Shown: positions 11,422-24,113 of the stretch, piece after piece
Layout: the number at the start of each line of letters is the position of its first letter
Position numbering within the stretch: position 1 is the first letter of the stretch
Source: Acanthochromis polyacanthus
Taxonomy: Eukaryota > Chordata > Actinopteri > Pomacentridae
Direction of reading: 5' to 3'
Assembly (NCBI RefSeq): GCF_021347895.1
Contig: NC_067123.1
Span: 35,575,571 to 35,639,570 of the forward strand
Length of the DNA stretch: 64,000 bases
Notes under the pieces: generated by a model
Databases searched by the model: none
What the model was told of the DNA's origin: nothing
The model's input: the letters and a program-made list of their open reading frames with translations, nothing else
Translations under genes and position numbers: made by a program

Positions 11422-14400
11422 GTGGGAGGCAGTGAGAGAGGAAGCGTGCGTGAATGACTGGCAAAAGTGAGTTCAAAAAAATAAAAAGTGTGTGTCTGTG
11501 TCTCAGCGCGCTGCATTTAGAAGCAAGCGGCAGGTAAATTGAGGTCATGTGAAGTCAAAGGAAAAAGCCAGACGAAAGTCAGAGCCCAAACACACACACT
11601 CAAACACACAGACAGACACAAAGCAGTAAATCTATAATTATAAACAGCGGTTGGCTTAGTTCATTGGCTCAGCATATTTTGGAGTACATGGTCAAAAGAG
11701 CATTCTGCATCGTTTGTGAGAGTGTGTATATGCGTGTGTGTATTCTATTATTTCCATTCCGTTGTGTGTCTGTGTGTGTGTGAGCTGAAAGCATCACTTG
11801 AGCCAAAAAATGCTTTACGTAGTTGAAAGGAATTAGGAATCCAAAAATGCAAATAAAATGAAAATAAATAAAAAAAATCAGCGACTAATTACAATGAGAG
11901 GACAAAACTATTATAAGGTTCATTTATAACACTTGTGGTGAAGTGCACTTTGGGAGACATTTGGTGGCAATTTAATGCCACAAAATGTGCTCTTATGAGT
12001 GTTTTTATCATAATTTTAAACAGAACAGCGGCTTCACGACACTCGGTGGGAATTTTAGTCCAAGCGTGTCCACTAATCCGTAGATCATGACAATGAATAA
12101 GAGCTTCATAAAGCTTTTTAAAAAAAGATATTGTTCGAACTTCGACCATCAGTTGGTGATGTCTATGTTTTTGTAATCGGAACCATTTGAGGATTATCAG
12201 CAATTTGACTTTGAATTTTAAAAAATTACTGTCAAGTACGACCTCCTGCACCAAAAAGCACCTCCTCTATGCAGAGCTGGCCTTGACCAATCTGATTTCT
12301 GAGATTTTTACCTGGTGTCCCTTTGGATCGCAGCCAATTCCAGCAGAAATGATTGCATTCAGACAGCAATGGAGGGGACAGGAGCACTCGATGCTGCATG
12401 GCTGGAAGGCACCGAGGTGGACAAGGCCTCTGCAGGTGTCCCAGGATTTTCAGGGTTGGGATTAAACTATTTCAAATGTGGAGTTATGTGCCCACTTGGT
12501 GTTACATTGTATGAATTTTAAAAAAAGCTGCTGATGGTGAAATCCATGGCAACAATAGCACAGATGCTGCGTCTAAAACACGAAACAGAACGAGTAATTA
12601 CACCGAGCATTCATGCACAAAACGTGCTTCCAGGGAGCACGTCTCTCACATGATGCATGCTGTTTGCTGCAGAGAAGACTAATGAGTGATACAAATGCAA
12701 CTATCAGTTATCAAAGGGATGGAAAAGGAGATGCACTTTCATTTAAAATTACAAGCATGTTAGCTAACTAGATTAAGATGTCAATAACAATGCATGCCTG
12801 GTTTCTTGAGACAGATGATGGCTTGTGCAGCACACTTAAAAGAAAAAGTCTACTTCTCAAAATGTTGTAGGTTAATACACAAACATCTCAATGTTACTCC
12901 TAACTTCCCCTCATGAACTTATAGTGAGAGTAACTCTAGTGATTTATTAAGTTATCCAACATTCAAACTGAGGCTGGAACATTTTACTCTGCATCAGTGA
13001 AAACTAGTCATTGATCATATCATCATTGGATTTTTCTCTTCCCAGGCATCAGAGATCTTTAAGTCAGACATGCACTCCCCTTTAGGCAAGCTGATGGCTT
13101 CTAAACATGTCAATTTTATGTCTGAATAGCACTTTTAACTTGACACAAATCCCAACAAACAGCCCACATATTTGGAGTTGTGTGAAGTGATGTGGGGAAG
13201 GATTTTTCTCATCATTTCACACTGAACCGAGTGCAAAAATGAAATGTCCACACACATTTTTGCCATCAAAACAGAGACAAGAAGCTCTGATTAATGGCAC
13301 TCATCAGCGATGAATGTAATACAAAATTAACAGGAGGTGAAGCTGCATTTTTGCTTCCAGTTGTTTGCAGGAATCTTTCCTCTGAGTTTATTAAATACTT
13401 GCAGCATAAAGTAGCAGCAGTATCCATCTGAGCTCTTCAGTGAGATGACTGAGATATAGCAGAGCAGAGAATTCAATATGCTCTCTAGATGCATTGTTTT
13501 TTGTGTGATGCTGTGAAAACGTTTCATTAAAATAGTATTGCTAAAAACACGGAATGTATTTGAAGCACTTCTTTGGAAGGACAGCATCCCTAGTATACAC
13601 CTATACCACCTCTGTCCCGTGTCAGCTCTTTCTCTGTGGCTTTGTGGACACTGTGTAGCAACATCAGCAAGGCTCTTGACTTACCATGTGATTCCTCTGT
13701 GCTAAATTTTTCACAATGGCTGCATGTTGCCATCATACAACATGGGCACTTTGTGGCTTTCTTCTACTTACTGCAGATGTTCTTGTTTGTAAAAATACAT
13801 TGGATACATGGTTGCAGTTTTTGGAGGAGGCGGGAAAGACAGAAATTGGCATGTGGGAACAGTCCAAAGATGATGCAGGCCTTATAGACGCCTCTTCTGA
13901 TTGTTCTGAGATACTTCTCACTTTTTTTTAAAAAGTATTTTAATGTAATTGGTGGATTTTATCTGATTATATTATGCACATTCTCATCAGATTGCTGCAC
14001 TTGATGCCAAGTTAATATTATGAGTAATTTCATGCCCCTGTTTCTGCTATTTACTTCCAGGCTCTCCATCCCAACAACAGCAAAACAGCTGCACAAAAGT
14101 AACAAAAGCATGCTTTGATTCAATAAAAATGTGTGTTTCATGGGTCAGACGGTAAAAGAGTTCAAGCTTTTTCCCCTTGTTTTTGAACATCTCCTGTCGT
14201 ATTTTGTGCATGGTGAGAAACTACTATAATCCTGAGCAACTGCAAAAGAGAGATTCAAAGATTGAAAGGGAAGGGATGAAAAGTCCTAACGGCCATGATA
14301 AACACAGGGAAGAACAGATTGGATGGAGATGTAAGGGCATCGACCGACGCTTAAGCTTCAACAGGACAAATAAAAATTCCTCAGTGGCAATCATGCAGCT

Positions 14401-15588
14401 GGGCAGGAGAGGTGGGAACGGGGGAGTTTACAAGATAAAACATCGAAAAAGACACACGGAGAGGAGTGCAGGGGCTTTGCTTGATGAGTCTATGAGATAG
14501 AGATGGATCAGTGTTTTAAAAGCAGAGATACAGTCACGGGGGGAAAAAAATGCAGGTGTGATTGTACTGCCAACCATAAACCTAAGAGACAACTGCTGTT
14601 ATTGAGCTGTCAGTGTGGAAGTAAACTCAGTACCGCAAAGAGCGTTGTGTGTGTCGGAAAAATCAAAATAAAGCTCAGCATTTGTACCGTTTCAAACCCA
14701 TATTGCTGACTTTCCACGCCACTAAAAAGAAGAACAGGAGGTATACATCAGCTGACATGTCACAGCTTAACGGAAAACACATCTCGAGTGAAAAAGACTT
14801 CTTGATGCTGCTTTTTTTTGTTGTTGTTATCACCTCCTCACCACTCTTCCACCACCTCCTCCTCCTCCTCCTCCACATGCTGTACTCCCATCATCTCTCC
14901 TAACACACGAGGAGATTATTTACAGGGTGCAGAAATTATTGCCGCCGGTAAATTCTTTGCAGGACACTAAACTTTCAGCTCTGGCCCCGGCAAAAGTATA
15001 AAAATTGTATGCCTGTTATGGGCAACATGAATCCTGCTGTCTGCCCGTGTCTAGGCCTCACATGTACTTTTACTTTGTCCTGACCTTTTCCACACACATT
15101 CATAAAGAAATAGCATTTGTGTTATTATAGAAAAAGGTCAGCATGAATGGATTGTACGCGCCGTATGAATGCGAAGGAGTTCATGCACACCTGTGAGCGT
15201 GCACGCAGCCTCATAAATCCTTCTTTTGTGTTTTCTCGGTGACGCAACTTTTTCTGTGACGTCCGTGTGTGTTCAAGGTTTTGGATCTGTAATTGCGTTG
15301 CTGCTGGAAAAATCATTTCTTGATGCAGGTAGAATTAATCAGAAATAAATCACAACAGCAATAACAGTTTTTTTTCCCTCACCGACATACACTAACTCTC
15401 CACACGCTGATCCGTTCTCTCTCTCTTTGACATATGCCAATGCTGTAATGTTCATCAGGGGTATTTTCATTGGTCGCACACACTAAGACCTGCGGATACA
15501 CACCGGCTCACACACACACTGCTAAAACAGCATTTTGTCCATAAAGTCTGTTTCCATGGTTAAGTTGTGATGAATGGGACTCAGTTGA
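11418..15588. other. unique non-coding sequence with minor simple repeats
   Basis: CA-rich pieces occur at 11589-11620 and TG-rich pieces at 11720-11785, and a (CTC)n run lies at 14852-14872. Open frames at 11889-12254 (minus, 121 codons), 12187-12521 and 14177-14500 were read. None shows a recognisable domain, and opposing frames of like length exist. A perfect octamer ATGCAAAT lies near 11847. Confidence 0.5.
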
Positions 15589-15955
<367 letters not shown>

Positions 15956-15956
15956 C

Positions 15957-16228
15957 TTGTACTTGCTACATGGTGAGTACCATTTTCTGCATTTAACTAT
16001 CAAAGTGAGGACATTTTTACAAAGTGAGGACATTTTGGCCGGTCCTCACTTTGAAACAGCCATGTTTGAGGGTGAAGACTTGTTTTTAGAGAACAGGTAT
16101 GAATTGAGGTTTGGTTAGGGTTAGGGTAAGGATTAAGTTTAGGCAATCAGTTGTGATGGTTAAGGTTAGGGTAAGGCTCTAGGAAATGCATTACGCCTAT
16201 GGATGTCCTCACTAAGATAGAAGTACAA
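15957..16228. mobile_element. 272-bp TIR repeat sitting within a (GT)n array
   Basis: The left end starts TTGTACTTGCTACATGGTGA. The right end, read on the other strand, starts TTGTACTTCTATCTTAGTGA, so the ends form an imperfect terminal inverted repeat of about 28 bp. Inside are two direct copies of AAAGTGAGGACATTTT, a palindrome GTGAGGAC..GTCCTCAC, and GGTTAGGGTTAGGGTAAGG, which only resembles telomeric repeat. (GT)52 lies on the left and (GT)40 on the right in the same orientation, as expected if the element inserted into, or spread together with, a GT array. From memory this sequence is a widespread fish repeat; no family is assigned. Confidence 0.75.

Positions 16229-16231
<3 letters not shown>

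Positions 16232-16311
<80 letters not shown>
16232..16311. repeat. (TG)40 microsatellite
   Basis: This is an uninterrupted 80-nt tract, three bases beyond the right end of the 272-bp element. Confidence 0.99.
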
Positions 16312-16313
<2 letters not shown>

Positions 16314-17166
16314 AGAAAGCAGGAGAAAGTGTGTGAGTCTCCCTGATGAGATGACATCAGCACCTCAGGATAAACATATTTTCATGGTTTTAACACTACA
16401 AACCAGATTCTGCTTAATATTTTTGATCACAAAAACCCTTTTCATAAAGTGTGCATCTCATTTTTAGGGTTTTTATTGAAGCTTTCGTGCATACAATGCA
16501 CATACAGCACATCCTGCAGGAAACTAAAAGGGAAACGCTCTAATTTCCAGTGAAGTGCGTGGGTTATGGGTTGAAATCTCCCAGGCAGACATGTCACCTC
16601 CAAACTTCCAAAAGCTCAAATAAATTAGGCTTTAATGAGGGCTTGAGGGAAAACGCTACCTTAATACTGCAAATAAGTAAAGGCAAGGGGTTTAAGTTAA
16701 AAAAAGGAGGCTGCTTTTTTGTGGGATTTATCTTTTTTTCTCCTTAAGAAATGTTTGTTGAGGGTGTTCACAAAACACAAGTCCCTCATAGGTTCTGCAA
16801 GTTCAGTCTATCATCCAAAGGTTATGTTTGGCAGCTCTAAATTGTGACTGCCAGAAAAGATGATGATGAGGGGGAGGCTGGCAAGACAGAACTGATGTTA
16901 CTGAAAAAGAATATAACAGACCCTGAGATCACAGTCTGTTATTTAACGTGAGTCACTGGCACAGCAAGATGCAAAAGCTTTTCAGTCAACACAAACGAAC
17001 CTATGTAAGTTGGTGTCAGCTGATGTGATAAAGGCGGTTAATCCTGGAAATGGAGCCAGAAGACCTTATTTACTGGATTACTACAGTAGGAGCTAATAAA
17101 TAGAAATGAAAAAGCAAATTAGTATGCAGCTGTTAGCAGAATAGAGTTATACAGCTGTTCCAGACA
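16312..17166. other. unique non-coding sequence, nothing recognised
   Basis: No element termini, RNA gene or supported coding frame are seen. Confidence 0.6.
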
Positions 17167-18057
17167 TACAGGGGGTCCTTGACTTACATTGGAGCTCCAT
17201 TCTTACAGATTGTTGTAAGCCGATTTCGCTGTAAGTCGGAACTCCGGCGAAAATATAAGCAAAGCCATTACGTGCATCACGATATTGATCAGTTCTTCAT
17301 AAAAGTCAGAAATAACAATGACTTCCATGCATGTATGAGTCATTTTACAAGAAGATAAAATAATATGTTCCACTGTTTTTACGCCTTGATCTAATAATGC
17401 CGTCGGTGTTTCGCCCTGTTCTGAGTGTTTGACTAATATAATTTCATTTTCATGGTGTGTTGCCATTAAGTCCGAATTATTAATGCATTTTTATTTTGAA
17501 AAAGCCTTTATTTTGAAATTGTCTGACAGTTGCCATTTCCTGTCCACAATTATGATGTTTAGCTTTACATACGTACATGCTCTTCTGGATGGCTCTCTAC
17601 TTTATAAACTCCACAGAGGCAATGTCGTAAGTAACTTCATTGTTGGACTTACTGGTTAAGTTAAAAGAATTTATTTACATGTATTTATGTTGTTTTATTC
17701 CATTTTTTGTTGCAGTTTTCACTCTGTAATGTGTATCAAGTAAAGAAGTCAAGTTTGTTCTGACTCATGATTCATTCTGCAAGCACGAGTCTAACTCGTT
17801 GAATAGCTGCAGCTTTTACCATCCCCATTTTCAGAAGAGTCTGACTTATGCTGGGGAGCCATAATGGAGGGCAAAAAGTTGGCTAAGGTAGCACAATCCA
17901 AGGTGGCATACAATGTAAATGTAAGCAAAGCCGTCTTACAGCGCCGCATGACGACGTATTCATCTGCTCCACTCGTCAACTCGTTCCACGTAACGAGTTC
18001 TGACGTAGTGACGAAACGCCGTATGTCGAGGACGTCGTAAACTGAGGACCACCTGTA
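17167..18057 (-). mobile_element. decayed pogo/Tigger-like DNA transposon
   Basis: The left end CAGGGGGTCCTTGACTTAC (from 17169) and the right end read on the other strand, CAGGTGGTCCTCAGTTTAC (from 18055), form a terminal inverted repeat matching at about 16 of 19 bases. Both ends are flanked by TA (17167-17168 and 18056-18057), as in Tc1/mariner-pogo elements. On the minus strand, a frame at 17791-17979 contains MAPQHKSDSSENGDGKS, which resembles the N-terminus of Tigger/jerky-type transposases. A later frame (17203-17466) has ILVKHSEQGETPTALL, vaguely like the helix-turn-helix that follows. The two pieces are in separate broken frames and most of a transposase is absent, so the copy is dead. 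The superfamily is supported; the protein resemblance is weak. Confidence 0.7.
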
Positions 18058-20368
18058 TTTTGTTTCCTTCTATTCATTTTCCCCATAGACACTGTCACCT
18101 AACTCACTGTCTGACCACTTACAGTTCAGGTCAATCTTAAAAAAGTCAAATCATCAGTCCAGAAACTAAGAAATTTGGTACAAAATAGAAATAAAAAGTT
18201 GAAAGTACACTCTTGTCACAATAAAAGCATTGAGCTGGACATTAACCATGACTCCTGAAGTGCAATTCAGCAAGAGACAGATCTTCATAATTCTATTACG
18301 TGCTGTACAACTGTTAGAAAACATTTAAATCTGCAGATTAAAGCCCTATTTGCATGACACTCTTATTGCCTGAGGGTCTTATGTGGTTTAGAAATTTCCC
18401 CTCCTCATGTGTGTGTTACATGTTGAGCATTTTCACCAAATAAACTGCCACATAATAACTACTTGGCCTGTTGAGAGGTCTCACAATGTTCCTTATAGCA
18501 TGCTGCCAAAAGTTGCATTTAAAACAGCGGACAATTACTGAACTGAATTCAATTCAACTGCTAAAAGCTGCAAGTTAAAATGTAATTTAGATAGTTTTAT
18601 TTGCTTTTTTCGGCTGACTATACTTGGTTTTTTGACTGTTGGTGGAGGATACTGTAGAATAATTTTCACATTGCACTTGCACCTATTACCTGAACAAACT
18701 GCGATAAAGCCAGCCACACATGTCAATTAAAGCAGACAGTGGCACATTAACATTTCACGCTGCATCTCTCTTGAATTTAACAGCTGAAGCTCCTCCAGTA
18801 GCTCACAGTCTGCCCATGAGCAGAAGATGTGTGGATATTTCTCCACGTATCTTCCTCTGATTTTCGATTTGAATGCTTAAAGACTTTGTTGTCCCCCCGG
18901 GAAAACTGGTCTTGGCCTTGCAGGTCTGCCTTAATTACAAAAAGCCACAGAAATGAATTCATCTCTCAAATTACAATGAGCAGTAAATCAGCACATAACC
19001 ATGCAGCAACACATGCATTCATCTGCAAAGTGTCATCTAAGCCACTCAGCCCAAATATGTACATTCACAAGTGGCATATGAAAAATGTTAGGACACGAGA
19101 GGACAACACCCTCTTATGTTTGGTTGTTTTGCGGCAGCTACAGTAAAAACTTTCCTTCTGGAAAGTGCAGAGTTTAGCTAAACTGCTGTCAGTGAAAACA
19201 AACATTAAATGGGACAACAACTGTTTTCCACTGGGTTTGAAAAAGAAAAACCTAACAAAAAAAAGCAAATGAGGTCATGCCGCTTCACCAGCTCAATGTA
19301 ACTTGCAGTTTTTTAAAACTTTTACACTGCTATAGAGCAAAATACTAAATTCTTTTTTGCAGAGGTGCAGCATTGCTGGTTTGTCCAGACCAAAAGTTGA
19401 GAAACAGAAGCTATTAATCAGGCTCCTCTGCTGGCATCTCTTCATTTTCTTCCGCTCTTTAGCCCTCTCTGTCACTTTATGCCTTTTTAGAGGATAAACT
19501 TTATTGCCTCTGTAGGGAAATTCTGATGTTCAAATGCAATAAAACGGAAACACAATGAATTATACAGCGATCTAAACCACTCCAACTCCCACTCGAACAT
19601 GAATCACGAGCTCGTCCGTGTCCACACATGCCCTCACGCCACCACGCGCACACACACCCACCCCCACGCAAGAGAGATAAAACGCAAAGCATCCGAAAAC
19701 AAATGTAAAATACAATAGCTGCTCTCTCTCTCCCTTGCCCCGTCTCCCTCACTTCTTCTCATCTTCCTCCATATTTCAGCTATTAAATTTCATGTCTCTG
19801 AGCAAAACCACAGCGAGTTTTGAAAGTTCTATTTACACTTGCATTTTCTGGTCATTTCATCAACATCGATCAGCAATGAAATTCCAAAAAGAACAGCTTT
19901 ATCGCCTCTTCCTTATCCTGTTTCAATCAGCGCAGAAGACAGCCAAACTGTGCATCACAGCCGGTATCTGGTCAGTAGCAGGACATACAGTCTGGAAATT
20001 CTACTGCCTTGTTGTGAAACAGTGAAACTGCACAGTTGTGAATTTTGGCATGCTCCTATTCCTCACAGCTGAGTTAATCAACAGATTTTTTCTTCTTTGT
20101 GACAAAATCTTGCTTTATTTTTAGTGAACATTTTGATGAAATATAATTCTAAGCTTGGATTTGATTGAGTTTTCAATAGTATGAGCACTTCACTGACTAT
20201 GTGAAAGTTGAAAATCTGGCTATTCTTTATGTTTTTACTGTTTGCGGCACTGAAACAGTTTCCATTTAAAGATAACATGGCAGATCTTTGTGTTTCGAGG
20301 GTTGATCATGGCTTTATTTCACACATTATAGCCTACATTTTTTCCACGTTACTGTTGACTGATTGGTC
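18058..20368. other. unique non-coding sequence, possible short LINE tail
   Basis: No gene is recognised. At 19498-19525 the string AAACTTTATTGCCTCTGTAG resembles a minus-strand LINE 3' tail but is too short to be sure. Short CA runs lie near 19648-19665. Open frames at 18829-19146 and 19735-20072 show no domain. Confidence 0.5.
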
Positions 20369-20436
20369 ATCTGTGAAGCACTTTCAGCTGCACTTACCTG
20401 TATGAAAGGTGCTATACAGAGTTTGACTGACTGAAT
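20369..20436 (+). mobile_element. LINE 3' tail remnant
   Basis: The sequence reads GAAGCACTTTCAGCTGC, then GTATGAAAGGTGCTATACAG and a degenerate TTTGACTGACTGA tail. This matches the common fish LINE terminus with a TTGA-type tail. Only the extreme 3' end is recognisable. Confidence 0.6.
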
Positions 20437-20472
20437 GCTGGTTCACTTGTAATTATAGCAGTACTGGACAAC

Positions 20473-20715
20473 TGAAGAGTTCATTTGCAAAAACAGAAAA
20501 CTCAGTTTCGATAAATTTTCAGAAAACTTTTTTTTATTGTTTACTTCAATAATTTCAATCAAACTGAAGTTGAGTGGATTTGACTCAGTAGAAAAATACA
20601 TGACAAAATACAGAAAAAATAAATTACTAGTGTTATTACTATCATTATCTCAAATAAACAATAAAAATGAGTTTTCTGAAAACGGAGTTACCTGTTTTTG
20701 CAAATGAACTCTTCA
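20473..20715. mobile_element. 243-bp MITE with 24-bp TIRs
   Basis: The left end TGAAGAGTTCATTTGCAAAA (to 20496) is repeated as a perfect reverse complement at 20692-20715 over 24 bp. Weaker pairing continues inward on both sides (around AACTC-GTTTT and TTTATTGTTTA) for a further 30-40 bp. No clear target-site duplication is seen and there is no coding sequence. The superfamily is not assigned. Confidence 0.75.
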
Positions 20716-21432
<717 letters not shown>

Positions 21433-21495
21433 ATTGGAGGGGAAACAAATTATTCCAGGACAGCAGAACTGTTTTGTTTGGTTCACCCTTGTTTG

Positions 21496-21553
21496 TTTTT
21501 TCTCCCTCTCTCCCTCCCATTCTCTCCCTCCCTCATCCCCTCTCTCCCTCCAA
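21496..21553. repeat. polypyrimidine (CCCTCT)-type tract
   Basis: The + strand is almost pure C/T over about 58 bp, ending in CCCTCCAACAG. It looks like a strong splice acceptor, but the sequence downstream has no matching donor or coding signal, so it is listed as simple sequence. Confidence 0.7.
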
Positions 21554-21556
21554 CAG

Positions 21557-23588
21557 ATGGGGTATTTTAATGAAATCAGCCTTGCCTGTTCCCATCTGTG
21601 TGAGAAATGAATTTCACCATTTTTTAAATGAGGGAATTTACAATGAGACAGGCTGGAACACAGGGAACCCCTGCACCAAGTTTTCTTTTTTTTTCCTTCC
21701 TTCCTTCTGACTCTCCTCGGCTCTTGTACCTATTAGACTTTCACTGCATTTGTCTGTGTCTCTGTGAGCCTCTGTGTCAGTCTTTTTCTTTCTTTTCCTA
21801 CAGAGTCTGTCTTTAATACATTTCATGCTTTCATAGCTGCGTATTTTTGTTGAAACGGCAAACCGACGAAACCTGCAGTTAAATATATCTTGTGTAGCTT
21901 TTAAAGCATAATTTCGGTGTTCAGTTTCAACAATCATCCTGTTGTCATACTTTTCTTCGGATGGAGAAATCAGACTGTAGTTAAAGCAATGGATATCTCA
22001 TGTCAGTGTTTCTCCATTATTTCACAGAATTAAAACATGTCTCGGTGCATGTATTCTTTTTCTTCGTTTTTCAGTAGACAAAGAGAAGTTGTTTTGTCTT
22101 TGGTTTTTCACTCAGCTTACTGTATCCAGCATCTGTCTCCTGTGACCTTTTGCCACATTGTACTTTTGATTAGTGCAACAGGAGACAATCAAACCTGTTG
22201 CATTCGTTTGTATCATTATTTGTGGTTTCGTTATTAGATTTGTATTTTATTGTATTCTTAAATGATACAGTGCAGCTGTTCCAATTGTCAAAACAGAGAC
22301 AGGCTTGTGTCAAGAGGAATGTAAGTCTGACCAGCGGGACAAATCGTATTACCCGACATTTAGGGGTCACCGATGAAGGAGCAAAACCTCAAACTGTTGC
22401 AGTGGGGCAGCACAGTGGTCAGCAGTCCAGACAGTGGTTGTATTGGGCAGGTACCAAGTGTTATTGTGTGTAATCTTTTCTGTCCACTGGCTGCAGCTGT
22501 GTCACACACTGAGTGTGTCACGACTCTGTCAACAAATCCTTTCTGGAGTTAAGCTTGCTCAGGCAGGTTTCATTTCAGCACACTTTGTGGTGTTTCATCT
22601 ATTTTTATTTGATTCTTGTACCCTTCAAAGTGAAGATGCTCCAGTATTGTTCAGAGATAATTTTGCAACTTTTTATGCTTTCCGTGGCTGCTTGAAAAAC
22701 ATCTGATCTTTATTTTTTTTTTATCTTGATTTCATAAATAGAACCCTTTATCTGCTTCATTCTCACTTTCTTTCACTATCATGAGAAAATATCGTTATTA
22801 GTGTATGTAAAATACATTTAAAAGTGAATTTCAAGCCTCAGAGATACAAGCTGGTCTGACAAAAACTGACCGAACTTCATACAGTGAAGTGAGAAAAAGA
22901 GCTGTGAGGGACAAAACACACTTCACATGATTTCTATTTGTCATACTTTGAGTTGGCAATTAGGGTCGGGGTCTTCATTAACTGGAGCTTAATTTGATTT
23001 GATTTTTGATTTGATAGAAGTGGGGCACAGCACCACCTGCTGGTAGCTGGAAAAAGTGGAGACTTAATTGTGGTCGGTAATTTAGAAATTATTGATAACC
23101 CTGGACTAATTCAGGACACAAAAAAAATCTTCAGCCACTGTCATTATCATCATTCTACACCCAGGGCTGAACAGAATAGTTTTCATTAGAATGAAAAGTG
23201 TTCTAACTGCTCTTGAATGGAGCGGTGGCCACTGTGGGGATGAACCCACTCTCCCAATGCCGAGGGTCCCAAGGGTGGAAAAACAAACTCTTGGGCGACG
23301 AAAGCGGTTGGTACAAATGTGAGTTCAAGTGTCAGTGACTCCCTGTTGTCCATCTGCTATTTATTTGGCCACATGCTGTTGTCACCAGCGGCTTGTTGCT
23401 GGCAAGAGTAACTGTAGTCACCAAAAATGAAGAGGAATATCTTCTTCAGCACAAAATTAAAAGCTTTAATGTGGAGAAAAACATGGCTGACTTGACTGTG
23501 TTATCCAGAGAGGGGGATGCCTGGGCAAGAGCTGTTCTCTCCAAACTAGCTGAACATTTAATCCTTTTGGTTTAAATGGGTCGACTTG
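21557..23588. other. unique non-coding sequence
   Basis: No gene is recognised. A short (CCTT)n-like run lies near 21694-21709. GGGGCAGCACAGTGGT at about 22404 resembles the start of a common fish repeat but does not extend. Confidence 0.5.
23030..23044 (-). promoter_or_regulatory. CTCF-like motif
   Basis: GCACCACCTGCTGGT matches the reverse of the vertebrate CTCF core (GCGCCCCCTGCTGGT type) at 13 of 15 positions. It is a motif match only, and chance or repeat origin is possible. Confidence 0.25.
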
Positions 23589-24113
23589 TTAACCGTCATG
23601 TTGTCTTCATTTATAGGCACCAAAAAATATTGTTTCTTTGTCTGAAAAAAATCCAAAAATTCAGCAAAAAAAATCCCCATATTTCAGAAAATTTGCAAAG
23701 CCATCAGGAAGAAAAATTCCAATAATTCCTTAAACATTTCCCTTAAAAATTCTATTTAAAAAATCCCCCAAATTTGGTAAGAAGTTCTTGCAAATATTTT
23801 CTGAAGATGAGTAAAAATCTTCCAAAAAAATCCTAAAAATATCTAAAGTGACTACATATATATCAGTAAAATTTCTGATATTTTCTTTAAGAACATTCAC
23901 AAAAAATCAAACAAAATTGGTTGATTTTTTGTGAATGTTCTTAAAGAAATAAATATTTTTTTAACATTTCTGTTTTCCACCAAAAATTGTTCAGAAATTT
24001 CCCATAAAATATTGAAAATGTGTACATCAGAAATTTCACTTTGAATATTTTTTCTTTCCCACATTTTGAAGCTTTAAAACGGGTTTATCTGACCCGCGGG
24101 ACAACAACCATGG
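23589..24113. mobile_element. A/T-rich interspersed repeat with central hairpin
   Basis: The right part reads AAAACGGGTTTATCTGACCC then GCGGGACAACA, which matches the end of a common fish repeat of the 'gggtcaaattgacccg..gacaac' type. The left end has AACCGTCATGTTGTC, a degenerate counterpart. The interior is a series of AAAATTCC/AAAATCC-like words, with a perfect hairpin in the centre (23882-23949). No coding sequence is present. The boundaries are approximate. Confidence 0.5.
23882..23949. repeat. perfect inverted repeat, 29-bp arms, 10-nt loop
   Basis: The arm TTTCTTTAAGAACATTCAC plus AAAAAATCAA (23882-23910) is exactly complementary to 23921-23949. The loop is ACAAAATTGG. The pairing is 29 of 29, stronger than any other hairpin I found in the window. 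Confidence 0.9.

Noticed and set aside
11889..12254. 121-codon minus-strand frame
   Set aside because: No recognisable domain or promoter context. Composition is like the surrounding non-coding DNA.
16112..16130. Interstitial telomere repeat
   Set aside because: Only two or three imperfect TTAGGG words, part of the 272-bp interspersed element.
19498..19525. Minus-strand LINE tail (AAACTTTATTGCCTCTGTAG)
   Set aside because: Too short to separate from chance; noted in the stretch description only.
21496..21556. Strong-looking splice acceptor CCCTCCAACAG
   Set aside because: No donor of matching quality and no coding conservation signal downstream. Better explained as a polypyrimidine simple repeat.
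22400..22480. Possible tRNA-derived SINE start (GGGGCAGCACAGTGGT)
   Set aside because: No B-box (GGTTCGAATCC type) follows and the resemblance stops after ~16 bp.
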